Shown piece by piece: positions 7,940 through 16,020 of a stretch of DNA of 34,064 bases. Both the position numbers and the translations under genes were made by a program. Under the pieces are notes generated by a model that did no database searches, had not been told where the DNA came from, and was given only the letters and a program-made list of their open reading frames with translations. Origin of the DNA: Planctomycetota bacterium (GTDB lineage: Bacteria; Planctomycetota; Planctomycetia; Planctomycetales; Planctomycetaceae); assembly GCA_018242565.1 (NCBI GenBank), contig JAFEBR010000609.1, positions 1-34,064 on the forward strand. The letters are read 5' to 3'. Position 1 is the first letter of the stretch. Each line of letters begins with the position of its first letter.

Positions 7940-8965
7940 ATGGCTTCCACAAGCGGTCGTCGCGCACTGATCACCGGCATTACCGGGCAGGATGGTTCTT
8001 ATCTGGCGGAATTTCTGCTGGAAAAGGGCTATGAAGTGCATGGCATCGTCCGCCGTTCCAGCACCAGCAACACGCAGCGCATCGACCACCTGTGTGTCGA
8101 TCCCCATGTGGGCAATCCGCGGCTGAAACTGCATTACGGCGACATGGCCGACGGGCAGTGCCTCACGAACCTGATCCTCGATCTGAAACCGCACGAGATC
8201 TACAACCTGGCGGCACAAAGCCATGTGCGGGTGTCTTTTGACAAGCCCCTGTACACCGTTGATGTCACCGGTGTGGGAGCACTGCGAATTCTCGAAGCGG
8301 CCCGGCAGTTGAATCCTCAACAACCGGTGCGGGTCTACCAGGCCTCGTCGAGCGAGATGTATGGTGAAGTCCACGAAGTGCCGCAAACCGAGCGGACGGC
8401 GTTTCACCCGCGCAGCCCGTACGCGTGCGCGAAGGTGTTTGCGTTTCACCAGACGGTGAACTACCGCGAAGCGTATGGGCTGTTCGCGTGCAATGGCATT
8501 TTGTTCAATCACGAGTCGCCTCGCCGAGGTGAAACGTTTGTCACCCGCAAAATCACCCGTGCGGCCACCCGGATCAAAGAAGGGCTGCAGCAGAAACTGT
8601 ACTTGGGGAACCTCGATGCCAGACGGGACTGGGGCTACGCCCGGGAATATGTCGAGGCGATGTGGCTGATGCTGCAACACGAGCAACCGGAAGATTTCGT
8701 GATCGCCACCAACGAGAATCATACGATCAGGGAGTTTCTCGACGCGGCGTTCGCTCGTGTGGGTCTCAACTGGCAGGAGTACGTGGAGATCGATCCCCGC
8801 TACTACCGCCCGGCCGAGGCGGACGAGTTTCGGGGAGATTACAGCAAGGCGGCGCGATTGCTGGGCTGGAAACCACGGACTTCGTTTCGGGAGCTGGCAG
8901 AACTCATGGTGGATGCCGACTGGATACTTGCGCGGAAGGAACGAGACGCCGGCGGAACCGCGTAA
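7940..8965 (+). CDS. gmd: GDP-mannose 4,6-dehydratase
   Basis: 341 residues from the ATG at 7940, which has GGGAA 9 nt upstream; an ATG at 7910 has no ribosome site and overlaps a possible -10. It is a short-chain dehydrogenase/reductase of the extended NDP-sugar type: NADP-binding GITGQDG at 13-19, the serine/glutamate catalytic segment SSSEMYG with Glu139, the YxxxK pair Tyr161 and Lys165, and the Gmd-specific [16 protein letters not shown]. It converts GDP-D-mannose to GDP-4-keto-6-deoxy-D-mannose, precursor of GDP-fucose, GDP-rhamnose or GDP-perosamine for surface polysaccharides. No partner epimerase/reductase (fcl/wcaG) or aminotransferase lies beside it, so the end product cannot be told here. 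The next gene starts 59 bp downstream and is not obviously related. Confidence 0.96.
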   Translation: MASTSGRRALITGITGQDGSYLAEFLLEKGYEVHGIVRRSSTSNTQRIDHLCVDPHVGNPRLKLHYGDMADGQCLTNLILDLKPHEIYNLAAQSHVRVSFDKPLYTVDVTGVGALRILEAARQLNPQQPVRVYQASSSEMYGEVHEVPQTERTAFHPRSPYACAKVFAFHQTVNYREAYGLFACNGILFNHESPRRGETFVTRKITRAATRIKEGLQQKLYLGNLDARRDWGYAREYVEAMWLMLQHEQPEDFVIATNENHTIREFLDAAFARVGLNWQEYVEIDPRYYRPAEADEFRGDYSKAARLLGWKPRTSFRELAELMVDADWILARKERDAGGTA

Positions 8966-9024
8966 ACGCCCGAGAAGGCCACCGCCGCATTCGCTCTTCG
9001 TCAGCTGGATTTGTTGGAGTTGCG

Positions 9025-10755
9025 ATGACCTTGAGTTCCCGCGTTCATGTCTGGTTCCGCGCCGCGGTGCTGTGCTGGTTCACGACTCTGCCGGTGTCGA
9101 TTTTCGCGCAGGCTCCGGAATCGCGACCGGCGGAAACCGTGTTTCTGAATGGCGCCGTGTACACGGTCGATGCCAGCCGCAGCTGGGCCGAGGCGGTCGT
9201 CATCCGCGACGGGAAGATCGTGTATGTGGGAACCACGCGCGGGGCCAGTCCCTGGATCGGGCCGCAGACCAAGACCATTGACCTGCAGGGCAAGATGCTG
9301 CTGCCGGGGTTTCATGACGCGCACGTCCATCTGGTCGGAGGCGGAATTGAACTCGGCGAATGCGACCTCAATGGGCTGACCAAACTCGAAGACATTCTGG
9401 CGGCGGTACGCAAATACGCAGCCGAGCATCCGCACAAAAAATGGATTCGCGGTGGTGGGTGGCCATTGACGCTGCAGAAACAGATCCACAAATCACAGCT
9501 CGATCAAATCGTCCCGGACCGTCCGGTGCACCTCGATGCCGCGGATGGTCATTCCTCGTGGGACAACTCGCTGGCGCTGGCCGCCGCCAAAATCACCAGG
9601 GAGACACCGCAGCCCGCCCGGGGCCGCATTGAACATGACCCACAGACGGGCGAACCCACCGGCGTGCTGCGCGAAGCAGCGGCGTTTCTGGTCGCCGACG
9701 AGATTCCGCCCCACTCTCCTGAAGAATACCAGGAGGGGCTGCGTCGCGGGCTGAAACTGGCAAACCGTCTGGGGATCACCTCGGTCTGCGAGGCGCGGGT
9801 CACTGATCGGCACCTGGAGGCGTTCGCCGCCCTGGAGAAACGAGGCGAATTGACGGTCCGCGCTGTCTGCGCCATGGGCTACACCGATTCCGGAGAACTC
9901 TCGGAGATTGCCAAGTTCGTCGACTGGCGGAAGAAATACCAGGGGCGGCGGTTCCGAGCGACGGCCGTCAAGATTTTTGAAGATGGCGTGATTGAGTCGA
10001 AAACAGCCGCGCTGCTGGAACCCTATCTGGGTGGCGACAAGCCGGAAATGGGCTGGCTCAACGTGGAACCCGACGTGCTCAACCCGCTGGTTGCGCAACT
10101 GGACAAGCTGGGCTTTCAGGTGAAAGTTCACGCGATCGGCGACCGAGGCATTCGCGCCACCCTCGATGCGTTCGAGTTCGCCCGGAACCGCAATGGCACC
10201 CGCGACTCACGGCATCACATCGCGCACATCCAGATGTTCCACCCGGCTGACATTCCCCGGTTTCGTCAACTGGGAGTCGTCGCCAACTTTCAACCACTGT
10301 GGGCCTACGCCGACCCGTACATCATGGACCTGACGATTCCGATTATCGGCGTCGAACGTGCACGGTTCATGTATCCGATTCGCAGCCTCGCCAAATCGGG
10401 GGCCGTAGTGGTCTGCGGGAGCGACTGGTCAGTGTCGTCGATGAACCCGCTGGAGGCGATCCAGATCGGCATCACCCGCCGCGGACTGAAAGACGGCCCC
10501 GGCCCCGGCTGGCTGCCCGACGAAATGGCCGATCTGCCATTGCTCCTGGCGGGGTACACCATCAACGCGGCCTATGTGAACTTCCAGGAATCGGAAACCG
10601 GTTCGATCGAACCGGGGAAAGCGGCCGACCTGGTGGTGCTCGACCGGAACCTGTTCGAGATTCCGGCCCACGAGATTCATCGCGCCCAGGTCCTGCTGAC
10701 ACTGCTGGACGGCCAGGAAGTCTATCGTGCCGAAAAGGCCGATTTTTTGCGGTGA
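9025..10755 (+). CDS. Secreted amidohydrolase, YtcJ-like (amidohydrolase 3 family)
   Basis: 576 residues from the ATG at 9025 with GGAG 5 nt upstream; the frame is open further 5' inside gmd, but that part is a shadow. A signal peptide covers about residues 1-30 (IFAQAPES). Metal-dependent hydrolase motifs are in order: HDAHVH at 97-102, whose His100 and His102 are the expected HxH metal ligands; HAIGDRG from His369; HHIAHIQ with His401; and GSDW with Asp467. The C-terminal GSIEPGKAADLVVLDR closes the composite beta-sandwich typical of the superfamily. YtcJ-like enzymes hydrolyse amide or carbamate bonds of largely unknown substrates. The envelope location suggests scavenging of a nitrogen-containing organic compound (inference). 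Confidence 0.92.
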   Translation: MTLSSRVHVWFRAAVLCWFTTLPVSIFAQAPESRPAETVFLNGAVYTVDASRSWAEAVVIRDGKIVYVGTTRGASPWIGPQTKTIDLQGKMLLPGFHDAHVHLVGGGIELGECDLNGLTKLEDILAAVRKYAAEHPHKKWIRGGGWPLTLQKQIHKSQLDQIVPDRPVHLDAADGHSSWDNSLALAAAKITRETPQPARGRIEHDPQTGEPTGVLREAAAFLVADEIPPHSPEEYQEGLRRGLKLANRLGITSVCEARVTDRHLEAFAALEKRGELTVRAVCAMGYTDSGELSEIAKFVDWRKKYQGRRFRATAVKIFEDGVIESKTAALLEPYLGGDKPEMGWLNVEPDVLNPLVAQLDKLGFQVKVHAIGDRGIRATLDAFEFARNRNGTRDSRHHIAHIQMFHPADIPRFRQLGVVANFQPLWAYADPYIMDLTIPIIGVERARFMYPIRSLAKSGAVVVCGSDWSVSSMNPLEAIQIGITRRGLKDGPGPGWLPDEMADLPLLLAGYTINAAYVNFQESETGSIEPGKAADLVVLDRNLFEIPAHEIHRAQVLLTLLDGQEVYRAEKADFLR

Positions 10756-10891
10756 CGGGCGAGATTGACATAGTCCATCAAAGCAGCCCGGTACAAAATT
10801 CTTCAAAAAGGCCTTAATAGGCCCGGCCTGCGGGCCGTCTTCCTGTTGGAACTGAATCGAACTCTTCGAATTCTCCACCAGGAAAGCCGCC

Positions 10892-13800
10892 ATGCTGGAC
10901 CAGCCCCTCTCTCGTCGGTCGTTTGTCACAGGAATGCTGTATCTGGGCACGGGTGCCGTCGGCCAGATGTGGTTGCGAGATGCCGAGGGAGCCCCGAACC
11001 CGAACTCCCCCCCGCCATTTCCGGATTCCCGGTTGTGTGGCGGACCAAACCACTATCTGACGTACGTGTCGACCGACAAACCGATCTACCGATCGGGGGA
11101 CAAGGTCTACGTCCGTGGCGTCGTGCTGCAGCACACGACTCATGAACCACTCCCCTCACAGCCAGCGGTCCACTCCACGATCGAGATCGTGGGCCCCAAA
11201 GGTGATGTGGTGGCGACCGGCGCGATCGCCGTCGAAGATGCCGTGCTCGGATTTTCGTGGACCGTCCCCGAAGGCCAACCGGGGGGCGAATACACTGCGA
11301 AGATCACCTTTCCCCACTTCGGTCATACCCCCGCCGAGCGCAAATTCGACATTCGCAGTTACCGCGCGCCGCGGCTGAAATCACAAATTCAATTTCTGCG
11401 TGAAGGCTACGGCCCCGGCGACGAAGTTGTGGCCACCTGGCACATCGAGCGGGCCGAAGGAGGCATTCCCACCGACGCGAAATTGACCGTGACCGCCCGA
11501 GTCGATGAACAACAGGTCTTTCAAGGCCCGGGCACACTCGACCCCGAGGGCCGGGGCATCGTGCGATTTCGACTGCCTGCAGACATCGTGCGCGGAGAAG
11601 GTACGCTGGCGGTCGTCATTGAAGACGGCGGAGTGGTCGAAACGGCCACCAAGACCTTGCCCATTCTGTTACAGACCGTCGATGTGGCGACCTTTCCGGA
11701 AGGAGGCGAGTTGCTCGCCGGCGTGAAAAACCGGGTGTATTTCGAAGCCCGGACGCCGGCCCAACGACCGGCCGACATTGCCGGTGTGGTCGTGGATGCA
11801 ACGGGGCAGGAAATCGCCCGGTTTCGCAGTGAACATGAAGGCCGCGGGCGATTCGAGTTCACTCCTGCCGCCGGGCAGACGTACGCGCTGCGGATTACCG
11901 AACCCGCCGGCCTGCGGCAGACGTATCCGCTGGGTGACATCCGCACTACGGGTGCGGTGCTCTCTGCGGTGCGCGAGACATTTCGCCACGACGAACCCAT
12001 TCGAGTGGAGGTGGCCACCCCTTTGCCCAGTGTCGTGGCCACGCTATCGCAACGGGAAGTTCTGCTGAATCGGCAAGTCGTGTCGCCTCGGGAGGCCCAG
12101 CCAGCCACGGTCACCTTTGAGACGCCCGCCACGGCCTGCGGCGTCTTGACCGTGACGTTGTGGGATGCCGAAGGCAAACCGCTGGCCGAGCGTCTGGTCT
12201 TTCGGCAACCAACCCATTCCGTCCAGGTGCGGCTTAAGACCGATGCGGCGAGCTATTCTCCGGGGGGCAAAGTCTCGCTGCAGGTCCAGACATCCGATGA
12301 ACGAGGCGCGCCCATCAGCGCGATCGTGGGCCTGACCGTGACGGACGACAGCGTTCTGGAAATGGTGGAAAAGCGTCAGCAGGCCGCCCGCCTGCCCGTG
12401 ATGGTGTATCTGGAAAATGACGTCCGCGAACTGGCGGACGCCCAGATCTACCTCGACCCTCACAGTGATCGAGCCGAATTGGCCGTGGACCTGCTGCTGG
12501 GAACACAAGGCTGGCGGCGCTTCGCACTGGTGGACTGGCAGAAATTTGTCGAGCAGCATCAGGACGCCGCCCGACGGGCCTGGGCCTTGACCGTTCCCGT
12601 TCAGGAGGACGAATTAATCATGGATCGCTCCGAGGGGGCACGGGTCTTCTCCTTTCGTGGCCTGTCCCTGGCTCGATCCGCCCGCAGTGCCCCAATTGAT
12701 GCCCTCTTGTTCAAAGAGAAAGCCGACAAAGATCTTGCCAAAGGTGGGGCAGGCGATCGCGATCAGGCCCGTTTCATCCTGGCCGATCGCGAAGTCGGAC
12801 TGAAGCTGGAAGCCGGCGTGGAAGAAGTCGCGGCCAAACGGCGGGCCGATTCACAACTCGTGAGTTCCGCGTTCGTGTATGTCCGGGTTTACGCGCACCA
12901 GGTAGCGGGGCCACGGACGCCAGAGACCCGCACCGACTTCACCGAAACGCTGTTCTGGCATGCGGGCTTGAAGACGGATGCCCGCGGCCAGGCGACGATC
13001 GAATTTGCCCTGAATGATGCGATCACCACGTTCCGCGCGCTGGCCGATGCCTTCACGAAGACGGGCGCCGTCGGCACGGGGACGACCCTGATTGAATCGG
13101 TACGGCCCTTCTACCTGGAACCCAAACTGCCGCTGCACGTGACCCAGGGTGACCAGATCGTGTTGCCGATCGCCTGCGTCAACTCGACCAGTCAACCGCT
13201 CGACAACATTCAAGTCTCGCTGACAACCGCGGGTGCCTCGGCAGTCTCGCCTTCGAAAAAGTTGCGGTCGCTGCCGGCACGCAGTCGCGAACGCACGCTG
13301 ACGGAATTATCAGCCGGTGCCCACTGTGGTCCCACAACCGTCACGGTATCCGGGTCGGCGGGCCCCTTCCACGACCAGGTGTCGCGAACGTTTGAAGTTC
13401 ACCCCCGCGGATTTCCCGTCGAAGTGGCCGCAGGGGGCTTGATCGAGGCGGACTCGACGATCCGCCAGACCATTGAGATTCCACCGGACGTTGTGGCGGG
13501 CAGTTTTGTTTCGCAGGTGGACATTTATCCCACCCCACTGGCCAGCCTGACGGAAGCTCTGCAGGCCCTGTTGCGAGAACCCTGCGGCTGTTTTGAACAA
13601 ACGAGTTCGACCGTCTATCCGCTGATCATGGCGCAGGCCTATTTCCTGTCGCACCAGGGAGTTCCTGCGGCGCTGATCGAGAAGAGCGCGGCGATTCTCA
13701 ACAGTGGCTATGACCGCTTGCGCGGGTTTGAGTGCCAAAACGGCGGTTTCGAGTGGTTTGGGCACGATCCCGGACATGACGCACTCACCGCGTACGGACT

Positions 13801-14998
13801 GATGGAGTTTTCCGATCTGCAAAAGGTTCGGCCGGTCGACTCGACGCTGATCGAACGCACCCGGAAATGGTTACTCGATCAGCGGAACGGCCGCGGGACT
13901 TTTGAACGCAAGACACACACACTGCACACCTGGCTCGCTGAGCCCGAGGTGTCGACCGCTTACAACGTGTGGGCCCTGTTGTCGGCGGGTGCCACGGAAG
14001 ATCTGTCGACAGAGATTCAGTGGATCCGCGACGCGGCTGTACGAACGGCGAACACTTACGTGCTGGCACTGTCCACGCTGGTGCTGCAAATGGCGGGAGA
14101 CAAACCTGCCGCGCTGCTCGACCGCCTGGCCGGCCAGCAGACAGCGGGTGGCGCCGTCGAAGGCGCCACCGTATCGGTGATCGGGAGCACGGGCGAAGCG
14201 CTGCAGATTGAGACGACGGCCTTAGCGGTGCTGGCCTGGTTGCCCGACCCGCAATTCGCGGTGCAGGTCGAACGGGGAATTCGCTTCCTCGCGGAAAGCT
14301 GCAAAGCGGGCCGGTTTGGTTCTACACAATCGACCATTCTGGCGCTCAAGGCCATTCTCGCTTACGACCAGGCACGAGCCGTGCCGTTGGCTGCGGGGCA
14401 GGTCGAACTGCGAGTCGATCAGCAACTCGTGGGGACGCCGGTGCACTTCGACAAACAAACGCACGGAACGATTTCACTGCCCCGCTTGCCGGTACTGACT
14501 CCCGGTCAGCACACCATCGAACTGCGAATGACCGGAGGTTCGCGCATGCCTTATGCGGTCGCCGCCCGCTTCACGCGATTGCAGCCCGAAACCTCGGATC
14601 GCTGCCAACTGACCTTGGAAACGACCCTCAAAGACCGCAAGGTTGTGGAAGGGGCGGTGACCGAAGCCCGGATCGCCATCGTCAATCGCACGAATGAGAC
14701 GGTCCCGACGCCCCTGGCCGTCATTGGAATTCCGGGTGGCCTGGAAGTCCGGCACGATCAATTGAAAGACCTGGTCAAAGCCGGCACGATCGCCGCGTAC
14801 GAAGTCCTGGGCCATGAACTGGCACTCTACTGGCGGGCCCTGCCCCCCGAAGAACGTGTCTCGCTGCCGATCAGTCTGGTGGCGGCGGTTCCCGGTCGGT
14901 ACACCGGTCAGGCGAGTCGTGCGTACCTGTACTACACCAACGAAGACAAATTCTGGGCACCCGGCCTGCAGGTCGAGATTACCCCCGTACGAGGGTAA
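10892..14998 (+). CDS. Alpha-2-macroglobulin family protein with CxEQ thioester
   Basis: 1368 residues. The ATG at 10892 has AGGAAA about 7 nt upstream. Residues 7-13 read LSRRSFV, a twin-arginine motif followed by a mild hydrophobic stretch, suggesting Tat export. Domains in order: MG2 (about 45-150, YVSTDKPIYRSGD); further macroglobulin domains to about 560; a probable bait region about 570-670; the A2M domain from about 680 (ETLFWHAGLKTDARG, ITTFRALADA); a thioester domain about 880-1180 with Cys900-Phe-Glu-Gln903 (the CxEQ thioester); and a C-terminal receptor-like domain to 1368. Bacterial relatives trap proteases in the periplasm by bait cleavage and covalent thioester attachment. It is shorter than the E. 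coli protein (about 1650) and has no lipobox. No penicillin-binding protein 1C gene sits beside it, unlike in many proteobacteria. Confidence 0.93.
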   Translation: MLDQPLSRRSFVTGMLYLGTGAVGQMWLRDAEGAPNPNSPPPFPDSRLCGGPNHYLTYVSTDKPIYRSGDKVYVRGVVLQHTTHEPLPSQPAVHSTIEIVGPKGDVVATGAIAVEDAVLGFSWTVPEGQPGGEYTAKITFPHFGHTPAERKFDIRSYRAPRLKSQIQFLREGYGPGDEVVATWHIERAEGGIPTDAKLTVTARVDEQQVFQGPGTLDPEGRGIVRFRLPADIVRGEGTLAVVIEDGGVVETATKTLPILLQTVDVATFPEGGELLAGVKNRVYFEARTPAQRPADIAGVVVDATGQEIARFRSEHEGRGRFEFTPAAGQTYALRITEPAGLRQTYPLGDIRTTGAVLSAVRETFRHDEPIRVEVATPLPSVVATLSQREVLLNRQVVSPREAQPATVTFETPATACGVLTVTLWDAEGKPLAERLVFRQPTHSVQVRLKTDAASYSPGGKVSLQVQTSDERGAPISAIVGLTVTDDSVLEMVEKRQQAARLPVMVYLENDVRELADAQIYLDPHSDRAELAVDLLLGTQGWRRFALVDWQKFVEQHQDAARRAWALTVPVQEDELIMDRSEGARVFSFRGLSLARSARSAPIDALLFKEKADKDLAKGGAGDRDQARFILADREVGLKLEAGVEEVAAKRRADSQLVSSAFVYVRVYAHQVAGPRTPETRTDFTETLFWHAGLKTDARGQATIEFALNDAITTFRALADAFTKTGAVGTGTTLIESVRPFYLEPKLPLHVTQGDQIVLPIACVNSTSQPLDNIQVSLTTAGASAVSPSKKLRSLPARSRERTLTELSAGAHCGPTTVTVSGSAGPFHDQVSRTFEVHPRGFPVEVAAGGLIEADSTIRQTIEIPPDVVAGSFVSQVDIYPTPLASLTEALQALLREPCGCFEQTSSTVYPLIMAQAYFLSHQGVPAALIEKSAAILNSGYDRLRGFECQNGGFEWFGHDPGHDALTAYGLMEFSDLQKVRPVDSTLIERTRKWLLDQRNGRGTFERKTHTLHTWLAEPEVSTAYNVWALLSAGATEDLSTEIQWIRDAAVRTANTYVLALSTLVLQMAGDKPAALLDRLAGQQTAGGAVEGATVSVIGSTGEALQIETTALAVLAWLPDPQFAVQVERGIRFLAESCKAGRFGSTQSTILALKAILAYDQARAVPLAAGQVELRVDQQLVGTPVHFDKQTHGTISLPRLPVLTPGQHTIELRMTGGSRMPYAVAARFTRLQPETSDRCQLTLETTLKDRKVVEGAVTEARIAIVNRTNETVPTPLAVIGIPGGLEVRHDQLKDLVKAGTIAAYEVLGHELALYWRALPPEERVSLPISLVAAVPGRYTGQASRAYLYYTNEDKFWAPGLQVEITPVRG

Positions 14999-15099
14999 CA
15001 CGCGGCGCTGGGAAATTCGCCGGGCAGGGTAGAGTGTCGGCAACACATAAATTCTCGAACGACCAGAGCAGGACGTCAGCGTCCGCGCCGGGTTTCGTG

Positions 15100-15105
15100 T
15101 ATAAT
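15100..15105 (+). promoter_or_regulatory. Possible -10 element just upstream of the ECF sigma gene
   Basis: A perfect TATAAT lies 7 bp before the ATG at 15113. Transcription would then begin at or within a base or two of the start codon, giving a leaderless message. No good -35 and no extended -10 (TGn) is visible, so chance occurrence is possible. Confidence 0.35.
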
Positions 15106-15112
15106 CGGGGGC

Positions 15113-15856
15113 ATGACCCCAACCCCTGATCTGCGGCAGCCGGCACTCGGATCGGCGCGATTTGCGACCACCCAATGGACGGTGGTCCTCACGGCGGCCG
15201 GTGCGGGCTCGACCGCCGCCCATGCCGCTTTGTCTCAACTCTGTCAGCGGTATTGGTATCCGCTGTATGCCTACATTCGCCGGAGCGGACACTCGACACA
15301 CGCGGCGGAAGACCTTACCCAGGAATACTTCACCCGCCTGCTGCAAAAACAAACGCTGGCTGACGTCGATCGGGAAAAAGGGAAGTTTCGCTCGTTTCTG
15401 CTGGCCTCGCTGAAGCATTTTCTGGCAAACGAAAATGATCGGGCACAGACATTGAAACGGGGCGGCCATCTCCAGATTGTGTCTCTTGACGCCGACAGCG
15501 CCGACAACCGGTATCGCCTGGAACCGACACACAGTCTGACACCCGATAAACTGTTTGAACGCCGCTGGGCCATGGCCGTGCTGGAACAGGTGCTCGCGCG
15601 CCTGTCCGATGAACAAGTGGCCGCCGGCAAGCAAACACTGTTCGAGCATTTCAAGCCGTTTCTCACGGCGGACCGCTCGGAACTGACTTATGACCAGGTC
15701 GCTGCAAAACTCGCGATGACCGAGGGCGCTGTCAAAGTGGCCCTGCACCGATTGCGGAAGCGGTATCGCGAATTATTGCGGGACGAGATCGGGCAGACGG
15801 TCTCCAACCCGGCCGAAATCGACGAAGAACTGCGGTATCTGCAGTCGTGCCTGTAA
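15113..15856 (+). CDS. ECF-type RNA polymerase sigma factor (planctomycete kinase-linked type)
   Basis: 247 residues. The N-terminus FATTQWTVVLTAAG is typical of the planctomycete sigma factors that accompany Ser/Thr kinases. Region 2 spans about 35-110 (DLTQEYFTRLLQ at 67-78, for core binding and -10 recognition). Region 4 spans about 155-225 with the helix-turn-helix YDQVAAKLAMTEGAVKVAL near 193-211 (-35 recognition). A linker of about 40 residues separates them. No anti-sigma gene is adjacent; in this group the neighbouring kinase is thought to act as the regulator (family context, inference here). GGGGG lies just before the ATG but too close to act well as a ribosome site. The kinase start is 164 bp downstream. 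Confidence 0.92.
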   Translation: MTPTPDLRQPALGSARFATTQWTVVLTAAGAGSTAAHAALSQLCQRYWYPLYAYIRRSGHSTHAAEDLTQEYFTRLLQKQTLADVDREKGKFRSFLLASLKHFLANENDRAQTLKRGGHLQIVSLDADSADNRYRLEPTHSLTPDKLFERRWAMAVLEQVLARLSDEQVAAGKQTLFEHFKPFLTADRSELTYDQVAAKLAMTEGAVKVALHRLRKRYRELLRDEIGQTVSNPAEIDEELRYLQSCL

Positions 15857-15926
15857 GACGGGACCACACCGGGCCTCCCGCCCCATCGATGCTCAGAGAG
15901 GCCGCGTCAAATTTTCTGAAATTCTG

Positions 15927-15933
15927 TGTAACC
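15927..15933 (+). promoter_or_regulatory. Possible ECF -35 element (TGTAACC) upstream of the kinase
   Basis: TGTAACC lies in an AT-rich patch between the sigma factor and the kinase, about 88 bp before the kinase ATG at 16021. GTAAC-like -35 elements are common for ECF sigma factors. A similar AAATTTCGGTAACC occurs at 20824-20837. If real, the adjacent sigma factor could drive the kinase. The -10 is not clear. Confidence 0.25.
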
Positions 15934-16020
15934 TGAATTGCGATTTGCTTCTGTAATGGTTGTCGCCGCGTTGTTCAGTTCGAACGGCGGCCTGCCCAGA
16001 CCATGCGGAAGGCAAACCCC

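Noticed and set aside
8662-9024. Upstream in-frame extension of the amidohydrolase
   Set aside because: It lies inside gmd in another frame and precedes a clear ribosome site and signal peptide at 9025.
10765-10797. Promoter for the macroglobulin gene (TTGACA at 10765)
   Set aside because: The nearest -10-like sequence (TACAAA, 10792) is 21 bp away, too far for a normal sigma70 promoter.
10820-10836. Terminator after the amidohydrolase
   Set aside because: A perfect 6-bp GC stem exists, but the downstream sequence has no T-run.
14474-15748. A 424-codon minus-strand frame over the macroglobulin end and the sigma factor
   Set aside because: Shadow of two genes with clear families on the plus strand.
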